Positions 58,466-64,000 of a stretch of DNA of 64,000 nt are shown one piece after another. The notes under the pieces are model-generated. The model made no database searches. It had not been told where the DNA came from and saw only the letters and a list, made by a program, of their open reading frames with translations. How positions within the stretch are numbered: the stretch's first letter is position 1; every line of letters starts with the position of its first letter. The DNA is from Kitasatospora herbaricolor (GTDB taxonomy: Bacteria > Actinomycetota > Actinomycetes > Streptomycetales > Streptomycetaceae). The stretch is from NCBI RefSeq assembly GCF_030813695.1, contig NZ_JAUSVA010000002.1, positions 4,340,001 to 4,404,000 on the forward strand. The letters run 5' to 3'. Position numbers and translations under genes: made by a program.

Positions 58466-58515
58466 TGCGTTTCCCGGGGCCCGCACCGGCTGCGTTTCCC
58501 GGGGCCCGCACCGGC
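58466..58515. repeat. Perfect 25-bp tandem duplication
   Basis: TGCGTTTCCCGGGGCCCGCA plus CCGGC occurs twice in direct succession (58466-58490, 58491-58515) directly after the tRNA terminator. Confidence 0.9.
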
Positions 58516-59033
58516 GGGTGCCCCGGACGCCTCCCGAGACCGCCGCGGCGGCCCGGCCCCTGACATGGCAAGGCTCCGCACCCGGAGCGATGACCACCAT
58601 CATCGGACGGGTGCGGAGCCTGGAGGGGGAACGGTTCCGGGGGGGTCGAACCGCTCCCCCGGCGGAGTCCCACAACCGGCACCGCGTCGGGGGGAAGCCG
58701 CGGCGGCCGGTCCCACAGCGGGGAGCTCCGGATCGTTGTACCGGTGATTCCTGCCAGATCCTCGGTACAACAACCATCCTGCTCCACCCGCCCCGCCGGG
58801 GCACCCGCAGAAAGCCCCCACTCGCGGGGACCTTCGTCCCGTCGGGCGAACGGGATGCTGATCCGCTGCGCCGTCCGGTGGAACGGACCGGCCGGCGGGC
58901 TGGGCCGGAGAAGGGCGCGAATCCGGGCGCCGCGCCGCCGCCCGCGCTGGGCCGGTCGGTCTAAGCTGCTGCACAGCAGGGGCCGCTCGGGGACCGGATG
59001 ACGGCGGCCCACGGCAGGGAGGCGGGCAGTTCG
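58516..59033. other. Gene-free structured region downstream of tRNA-Ser
   Basis: About 520 bases without a credible gene. Three inverted repeats follow in sequence: GGCTCCGCACCCG (58572-58584) with 58608-58620, plus inner CGATG/CATCG; GGGGGAACGGTTC (58625-58637) with 58648-58660 (one mismatch); GTTGTACCG (58735-58743) with CGGTACAAC (58763-58771). They could be terminators, a small RNA, or regulatory folds. Strand not clear. Confidence 0.45.
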
Positions 59034-59198
59034 ATGGCACAGGCGCGGAAGATCGGCATGTACCTCCTGCTCATCTTCGTCCTCTACACGATCATCACCT
59101 CCCCCGCCCGCGCGGCCGAACTCGTCCAGTCGGGGTTCGAGGGGATCTCGACGGCGGCCAAGGCCGTCGGCACCTTCATGACCGGTTTGGTCAAGTAA
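59034..59198 (+). CDS. Small conserved single-pass membrane protein
   Basis: 54 residues. MAQARKIGMYLLLIFVLYTI begins with a short basic end and a TM helix; ITSPARAAELVQSGFEGIST and AAKAVGTFMTGLVK form an amphipathic tail. GGGAGG lies about 13 bases upstream. An ATG 36 bases earlier is in frame but the conserved part starts here. The sequence looks strongly conserved in Streptomyces near sigF/sigN. Role unknown. Confidence 0.82.
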   Translation: MAQARKIGMYLLLIFVLYTIITSPARAAELVQSGFEGISTAAKAVGTFMTGLVK

Positions 59199-59364
59199 CT
59201 CCCCCGGCCGGCCGCGCCCCCGCGGCATCCGCACGACGGGCGGCACACCCGCGGCCGGGCGCCCGCGGGTGTGCCGGCCACCCGCTCAGGGCCGTGCGGA
59301 GCCGGACCGGACCGGGCGGCTACCGTGGCACGGTCCACAACCCTCGCCCGCTGGGAGCGGCATC

Positions 59365-59658
59365 ATGATCCGGCACCTGGTCCTTTTCAAGCTCGACGAA
59401 GGCGTCACCAAGGACGACGAGCGCGCACTCGCCGGCGCCAAGGCCTTCGAGGAGCTCGGCTCGCTGATCCCCGAACTCCGTGAGTGGGAGTGCGCCTGGA
59501 ACATCACCGACCGCGACATCGCCTACGACTACGCGATCAACAGTCTGGTCGAGGACCGCGCGGCGCTGCAGGCCTACATCGCCCATCCGGCCCACCAGGC
59601 CGCCGCCGGGCAGTGGCGGGAGTTCGCCACCTGGGTGATTGCCGACATCGAGGTCTGA
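59365..59658 (+). CDS. Dabb-family (stress-responsive A/B barrel) protein
   Basis: 97 residues. MIRHLVLFKLDEGVTKDDER starts with the diagnostic RHLVLFK strand; LIPELREWECAWNITDRDIA, YDYAINSLVEDRAALQAYIA and HPAHQAAAGQWREFAT complete the dimeric alpha/beta barrel. Function of bacterial members is mostly unknown, some being cyclases or stress-induced. It precedes the sigma factor pair in the same orientation by about 270 bases. Confidence 0.93.
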   Translation: MIRHLVLFKLDEGVTKDDERALAGAKAFEELGSLIPELREWECAWNITDRDIAYDYAINSLVEDRAALQAYIAHPAHQAAAGQWREFATWVIADIEV

Positions 59659-59928
59659 TCCCCCGAGCGCGTCGGTCGCATCCGCACGACCCGTGGCGCC
59701 CCGCCTCCGACCGGGCCGGGGCGCCTTTCGCGTGCCCGGGCGGGGCGCCCGGGCGCTGCGCCGGATGCCCCAACGGTGCTTCAACACACCTCGGCGCGGT
59801 ACTTGAACGAACTGTGCCCACCTTGTGATGCTATGACCGGTTTTGCCGGACATGGCGAGGTGATGAACGGGGGCACGACACCCGACCCGCAGGTCCCCAC
59901 CGTTGTCGATCTTGGGAGGGGTGAGTCC

Positions 59929-61116
59929 GTGCGGACTCGAGGGAGTGCACCTGACACCGGCGCGGGCCCGGCGGCCGTGGCCGCCCCGGCGACCGTCGCC
60001 TCCGGCGCCGAGAGCAGGACGGTGGGCGCCGTCCGGGCCGGCGGGACCGTTCAACCCGCCCAGGCGCCCCAGGCGCCCCAAGTGCACTCGGCGCCCGAGA
60101 AGCCCCAGCCCCTCCGGACCGCCCAGCCCCTCCAGGCCGCCCAGCCCCTCCGGACCACCCAGGGCGCCCAGACCGTCCAGCCCCTCCAGGTCTCACAGGC
60201 CCTCCAGGTCTCGCAGGCCGTCAGGACGGGCTCCGCCGGCCGGTCCGAGCCCGACGACGACCCCCTTGAGGAGCCCGCGCCCAGGCCCTCGCCGGACGAG
60301 GCGGTCGCGGCGGTCTTCGGACCGGCCGGCGAGCTCAGGCCCGGCGGCCGGCGGCCGGCCGTGGACGTCCGGACGCTGACCCGGGTGCTCTTCGAGCGGC
60401 TCGCCGAGCTGCCCCCGGACGCCCCCGAGCGCCGGCGGGTGCGGGCCGCCCTGATCGAGGTCAACATCCCGCTGGTGCGCTACGCCGCGACCAGGTTCCG
60501 CAGCCGCAACGAGCCGATGGAGGACGTCGTCCAGGTCGGCACCATCGGGCTGATCAACGCGATCGACCGGTTCGACCCGAGCCGGGGGGTGCAGTTCCCG
60601 ACGTACGCGCTGCCGACCATCCTCGGCGAGATCAAGCGGTACTTCCGCGACAACGTCCGCACCATGCACGTGCCGCGCCGGCTCCAGGAGCTGTGGGTGC
60701 AGGTCAGCGGTGCCATGGAGGAGCTGACGGTCACCCACGGGCGGGCGCCGAAGGTCCCCGAGATCGCGGCCAGCCTGCGGATCCCGGAGGAGGACGTCCG
60801 GGCCTGCCTGGACGCCGGGCGGGCGTACAACGCCGCCTCGCTGGAGGCGGCGCAGGAGCACGAGGGCGGCCTGGCGCTGCTCGACCGGCTCGGCTACGAG
60901 GACTCCGCACTGGCCGAGGTCGAGCACCGCGACATGGTGCGGCACCTGCTGGTGCAGCTCCCCGAGCGCGAGCGGCGGATCATCATGCTGCGATTCTTCG
61001 CCAATCTGACGCAGTCGCAGATCAGCAATGAGCTGGGCATGTCACAGATGCACGTGTCCCGGCTGCTGTCCCGGATCCTGACGAGGCTTCGGACCGGCAA
61101 TTCCTGGGAAGACTGA
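59929..61116 (+). CDS. SigB-like sigma factor 1 (SigF/SigN group)
   Basis: 395 residues. Chosen start is GTG 59929 with GGGAGGGG upstream; earlier in-frame starts (ATG 59833, 59863) would lengthen it. A long Pro/Gln-rich N-terminus (APQAPQVHSAPEKPQ; PLQAAQPLRTTQGAQ) precedes region 2: ALIEVNIPLVRYAATRFRSR, EDVVQVGTIGLINAIDRFDP, FPTYALPTILGEIKRYFRDN. Region 3 is VPRRLQELWVQVSGAMEELT and region 4 RIIMLRFFANLTQSQISNEL, GMSQMHVSRLLSRIL. The SFG class normally works under anti-sigma RsbW-type control, but no rsbW gene is adjacent. By synteny with S. coelicolor (sigF and sigN adjacent) it is one of these, probably SigF. Confidence 0.93.
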   Translation: MRTRGSAPDTGAGPAAVAAPATVASGAESRTVGAVRAGGTVQPAQAPQAPQVHSAPEKPQPLRTAQPLQAAQPLRTTQGAQTVQPLQVSQALQVSQAVRTGSAGRSEPDDDPLEEPAPRPSPDEAVAAVFGPAGELRPGGRRPAVDVRTLTRVLFERLAELPPDAPERRRVRAALIEVNIPLVRYAATRFRSRNEPMEDVVQVGTIGLINAIDRFDPSRGVQFPTYALPTILGEIKRYFRDNVRTMHVPRRLQELWVQVSGAMEELTVTHGRAPKVPEIAASLRIPEEDVRACLDAGRAYNAASLEAAQEHEGGLALLDRLGYEDSALAEVEHRDMVRHLLVQLPERERRIIMLRFFANLTQSQISNELGMSQMHVSRLLSRILTRLRTGNSWED

Positions 61117-61307
61117 TCGTCACAGACCCACCCATACCGCCCGATTCGGACCGAACGAAACGGGATTGCTGCGCGTTACTGCCACGTGACATCTTGCGAT
61201 GTTCGGGTTTGCGGGCGCCCGGGGACCGGTATGGAGGGGGAGGGCGCCGCGCGGGAACCACCGCGCGGTGACGAGCGTTCAACAGTCAGTCACAAGGGGG
61301 TGGGTGC

Positions 61308-62255
61308 ATGTCCGGAGAGCTGGGCACTGCTGAGATCCACGGCGCCGTCACGGTCGTCGACCAGATCCCTGTCCAGGGGGCCCGGCGGCAGGCCGCGCCG
61401 GCGCCCGCGCCGGACACTGTCGACACGCCCGGCACGCCCGACACACCGGCCGCGCCCGTCGCGGCCGCAGCGCCCGCCGCACCGGCGACGCCGGCCCTGG
61501 ACACCCGCACCCTCTCGCGGGCACTGTTCCTGCGGCTGGCCACCCTGGAGGCGGGCAGCGCGGAGCACACGTACGTCCGCGACACGCTGATCGAGCTCAA
61601 CCTGCCGCTGGTCCGGTACGCCTCCGCGCGCTTCCGCAGCCGCAACGAGCCGATGGAGGACATCGTCCAGGTCGGCACGATCGGGCTGATCAAGGCGATC
61701 GACCGGTTCGACCCGGAGCGCGGGGTCGAGTTCCCGACCTTCGCGATGCCCACCGTGGTCGGCGAGATCAAGCGGTTCTTCCGCGACACCAGCTGGTCGG
61801 TCCGGGTGCCCCGGCGGCTGCAGGAGCTGCGCCTGGCGCTCACGAAGGCCGGCGACGAGCTGGCCCAGAAGCTGGACCGCTCCCCCACCGTCGCCGAGCT
61901 GGCCGTCTGCCTGGGCGTCAGCGAGGAGGACGTGGTCGAGGGCCTGGCGGTGGGCAACGCGTACACCGCGAGCTCGCTCGACTCCAGCCCCGGCGAGGAG
62001 GACGGCGACGGGCCGCTGGCCGAGCGCCTCGGCTACGAGGACCTCGCCCTGGAGGGCGTGGAGTACCGGGAGTCGCTGAAGCCGCTGCTGGCGAAGCTGC
62101 CGCCGCGGGAGCGCCGGATCATCATGCTCAGGTTCTTCGGGAACCTGACCCAGTCGCAGATCGGCGAGGAGATCGGCATCTCGCAGATGCACGTCTCCCG
62201 GCTGCTCACCAAGACCCTCACCCAGCTGCGCGAGGGCCTGATCAGCGAGGCCTGA
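61308..62255 (+). CDS. SigB-like sigma factor 2 (SigF/SigN group)
   Basis: 315 residues, ATG 61308. Ala/Pro-rich N-terminus (about 1-65), then region 2: TLIELNLPLVRYASARFRSR, EDIVQVGTIGLIKAIDRFDP, FPTFAMPTVVGEIKRFFRDT; region 3: VPRRLQELRLALTKAGDELA; region 4: RIIMLRFFGNLTQSQIGEEI, GISQMHVSRLLTKTLTQLRE. Highly similar to the gene 190 bases upstream, so a tandem duplicate. By synteny probably SigN. Such sigma factors act in stress response or spore development. No anti-sigma gene is found in this window. Confidence 0.93.
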   Translation: MSGELGTAEIHGAVTVVDQIPVQGARRQAAPAPAPDTVDTPGTPDTPAAPVAAAAPAAPATPALDTRTLSRALFLRLATLEAGSAEHTYVRDTLIELNLPLVRYASARFRSRNEPMEDIVQVGTIGLIKAIDRFDPERGVEFPTFAMPTVVGEIKRFFRDTSWSVRVPRRLQELRLALTKAGDELAQKLDRSPTVAELAVCLGVSEEDVVEGLAVGNAYTASSLDSSPGEEDGDGPLAERLGYEDLALEGVEYRESLKPLLAKLPPRERRIIMLRFFGNLTQSQIGEEIGISQMHVSRLLTKTLTQLREGLISEA

Positions 62256-62414
62256 GAGACCCCCGCAGGCGTGGCCGGGAGCACCCGCTCCCGGCCACAT
62301 TCGTACCAGGCGTCCCACGGGCCTCCTGGCGCCCCAGGAGACCCGGCAAGGCCCCCGCCGGGCCCCGGCCCTCGCACGGGCCCGCCCGCGGCCCGCCGGG
62401 CGGCCTCCGGGGCG

Positions 62415-63377
62415 TCAGCCGACCAGCAGGTTGGCCCGCAGGCCGGCCAGCACCTCGTCGTCCAGACCCAGGCCGTCCTGCCAGAACTCCTCGAACGACG
62501 CCCAGCCGGCGGCGACCTCCTCGAAGGCGGCCTCCAGGTAGGCGCGGTCGGCCCGGAAGACCGGCAGCAGCAGCCGCGGCTCCTGCATCAGCCCCCGGGT
62601 GCCGAAGCTGTCGACGATGTGCTCGATGATCGCGGCCGACCGCTCGTTGGTCAGCAGGTAGTCCGTGAAGACGGTGTCGCGGTCCACCCCGAGCGCGGTG
62701 AGCAGGATCGCGGCCGTCCAGCCGGTCCGGTCCTTGCCGGCCGAGCAGTGGAAGAGCAGCGGTGCGCCGTCCGGCGCGGCCAACAGGCGCAGCACGGTGG
62801 CGAACCGCTCCCGGGCGACCGGGTCGGTGACGAACCAGCGGTAGAGGCCGACCATCATCGCGGCCGCCCGGCCGTCGCCGAGCAGCGCGCGCTGCTTCTC
62901 GGGACTGCGGTCCGCCAGGGCGTCCCGCAGGGCGACGTAGATGTCGAAGTCGGCTGCGAAGACGGGCAGGTGGTGCAGGGTGACGCCGTCGGGGGCGGTG
63001 CGCCCGACGGTGATCGGGGTGGCGGAGAGCTCGGCGGCGGCGATCTCGGCGACCGGCAGGCCGGGGACCCGGTCCGGGCCCGCCTCGCGGACCTCGTCGA
63101 GGCTGCGCAGGTCGACGACCTGGCGCAGGCCGTACCCGACGAGCACGTCGAGGTCCTCGTCGGTGAGCCGGTTGAGGCCGTCGCTGCGCAGCGCGACGCC
63201 GTGCCGCAGCACCCGGCCGTCGGCCGTCCGGTACCCGCCGAGGTCGCGGGCGTTGACGGCCCCGCGCAGGCCGAGACTGCGGGCGGCCGCGAGGTCGGTG
63301 AGCGGCCCGCCGGGCAGGACGTCGGCGGCACGGCCGGCTGCGCCGGGGGCTGCGGTCTCGGTCTGCTGATCTGTCAC
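62415..63377 (-). CDS. IphP-type protein tyrosine/lipid phosphatase
   Basis: 320 residues. The phosphatase loop is FHCSAGKDRTGWTA (H210, C211, R217). N-terminal GAVNARDLGGYRTADGRVLR is the IphP/TpbA-like RDLGGY signature; LRSDGLNRLTDEDLDVLVGY and VVDLRSLDEVREAG follow. It would dephosphorylate tyrosine or phosphoinositide-like substrates. I start at GTG (63375-63377) because GGAGG lies 10 bases upstream; an ATG five codons earlier overlaps that SD. It is convergent with the sigma factor gene. Confidence 0.9.
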   Translation of the reverse strand: MTDQQTETAAPGAAGRAADVLPGGPLTDLAAARSLGLRGAVNARDLGGYRTADGRVLRHGVALRSDGLNRLTDEDLDVLVGYGLRQVVDLRSLDEVREAGPDRVPGLPVAEIAAAELSATPITVGRTAPDGVTLHHLPVFAADFDIYVALRDALADRSPEKQRALLGDGRAAAMMVGLYRWFVTDPVARERFATVLRLLAAPDGAPLLFHCSAGKDRTGWTAAILLTALGVDRDTVFTDYLLTNERSAAIIEHIVDSFGTRGLMQEPRLLLPVFRADRAYLEAAFEEVAAGWASFEEFWQDGLGLDDEVLAGLRANLLVG

Positions 63378-63821
63378 GGGTCGGGCCTCCATCGGATATT
63401 CGGAACGCCGCAGCGCAGAACCTCGCACGATGTTGCATGAACCTGCCCGGCGGGGGGCACAGATGTGCGAGAGTGGTGGTGCTTGATCAGTCTAGGCAGC
63501 CCGGTGGGGCCTACCCGGGAGTAGTCGGTGACCAGCGGGTATCCGGCCGACGGCCGCATTGGTCAACAGATTGCTGTCAGCTGCTGACGGATTGTTGTTC
63601 TCATTTAATTATTTGCGTAGATTGTGGCTTTCTGACCACGTTCAAACCCTTTATGGCATCGCCATGAACGTTGGTAACAGATTCGCTGCACTCTCACCCA
63701 TTTGGTCCCTAGCACCCCTGAACCTCCACCAAGATGACACCAGGCAGCCTGCTGCCTTCGAACAGAGTCAGGGCAGGCGCGCCGAGCAGCGGACCGCCCC
63801 TGCCCAATGGGGAGGAACCAC
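63378..63821. other. AT-rich intergenic region with several palindromes
   Basis: 444 bases between divergent phosphatase and secreted-protein genes. It is markedly AT-rich around 63560-63720, unusual here. It holds GTCAGC-T-GCTGAC (63576-63588), ATGGC-ATC-GCCAT (63653-63665) and, flanking that, ACGTTC (63638-63643) with GAACGT (63666-63671). Likely a promoter/operator region for the downstream secreted protein; no gene seen. Confidence 0.5.
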
Positions 63822-64000
63822 ATGGGTCGAGCGACCCGAAGAGCTGCCGCTTGCGCGGTGGCAGTCCTGCTGGCCGGCGGTCTCCAGTCGTCCTTCGCCA
63901 ACGCCGCGACGACGACCCGGATCGACCTCACCGTGCTCGTGATCAGCGACGGTGGCCCCGCCACCGCCGCCATCGCCGCCGAACTGGCGAGCCAGGGCAC
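63822..64000 (+). CDS. Secreted protein, 5' part only (cut by window end)
   Basis: 59 codons are visible; the gene continues past the window. ATG has GGGAGGAA 5 bases upstream. A signal peptide with basic start and hydrophobic core (MGRATRRAAACAVAVLLAGG) is followed by a predicted cleavage after FANA, then TTTRIDLTVLVISDGGPATA and AIAAELASQG. The mature start (LTVLVISDGG) looks like the first Rossmann-like strand of a large extracellular enzyme. Family not assignable from this length. A secreted product is the firm part. Confidence 0.7.
   Translation, partial: MGRATRRAAACAVAVLLAGGLQSSFANAATTTRIDLTVLVISDGGPATAAIAAELASQG

Noticed and set aside
58419..59246. Minus-strand gene across the tRNA-Ser downstream region
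   Set aside because: It would read through the tRNA terminator and the tandem duplication and has no recognisable domain.

Overview
The window is very GC-rich actinobacterial DNA with strong GC3 bias, GTG starts and GGAGG ribosome binding sites. Streptomycetaceae (Streptomyces or Kitasatospora) is the best fit. Markers are an ALF-repeat surface protein, a SCO2400-type protein, the tadA / tRNA-Ser / upp neighbourhood next to two SigB-like sigma factors, a TTA-containing gene, and many MarR, HxlR, ArsR and MocR regulators. I recognise no large biosynthetic cluster.

Layout. 0-5 kb: a VOC protein, then an accessory patch with a resolvase tail remnant, a RHH/PIN toxin-antitoxin pair, an HxlR regulator and a frameshifted DoxX gene. 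Two diverged copies of a tRNA-Ser-like 3' fragment bracket this patch. A PNT/alanine-dehydrogenase-like enzyme follows. 5-11 kb: an ALF-repeat cell-wall protein, a TTA-containing acyl-CoA oxidase, a frameshifted gcvH and a two-domain alpha/beta hydrolase. 11-18.9 kb: a LuxR-type regulator divergent from an ABC/FtsX transporter, a MocR regulator, and a MarR/NmrA pair. 18.9-22.3 kb: an ECF42-type sigma factor fused to a degenerate tyrosine-recombinase domain, its YCII/DGPF partner, and a divergent DUF998 gene across a large palindrome. 22.4-32 kb: MFS pumps with DUF5937 and MarR regulators, a methyltransferase, an isochorismatase-fold protein lacking its cysteine, a GH3 lipoprotein, DinB and ArsR proteins.

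32-45 kb: a giant nitrate reductase / CysJ-like flavoprotein fusion, a rhomboid-like protein, a TolB-like lipoprotein, a two-component system, an MMPL transporter and a HhH repair protein. 45-54 kb: KTSC, MFS/WYL, PEBP, rhomboid, TIM-barrel, HerA-like ATPase, VapB-like and LytR_C genes. 54.1-55.6 kb: a complete IS30 element in the loop of the lytR_C/upp bidirectional terminator. 55.7-63.4 kb: core block with upp, tadA and its partner, tRNA-Ser(CGA), a structured non-coding stretch, a Dabb protein, two SigB-like sigma factors and an IphP phosphatase. The window ends inside a secreted-protein gene.

The regulatory logic is mostly local: regulators sit beside or divergent from a transporter or enzyme, often with an inverted repeat between. 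Two genes (DoxX and gcvH) are broken by single-base indels, gcvH in a G run, which may be assembly errors. The most unusual item is the sigma-recombinase fusion at 18951-20939.
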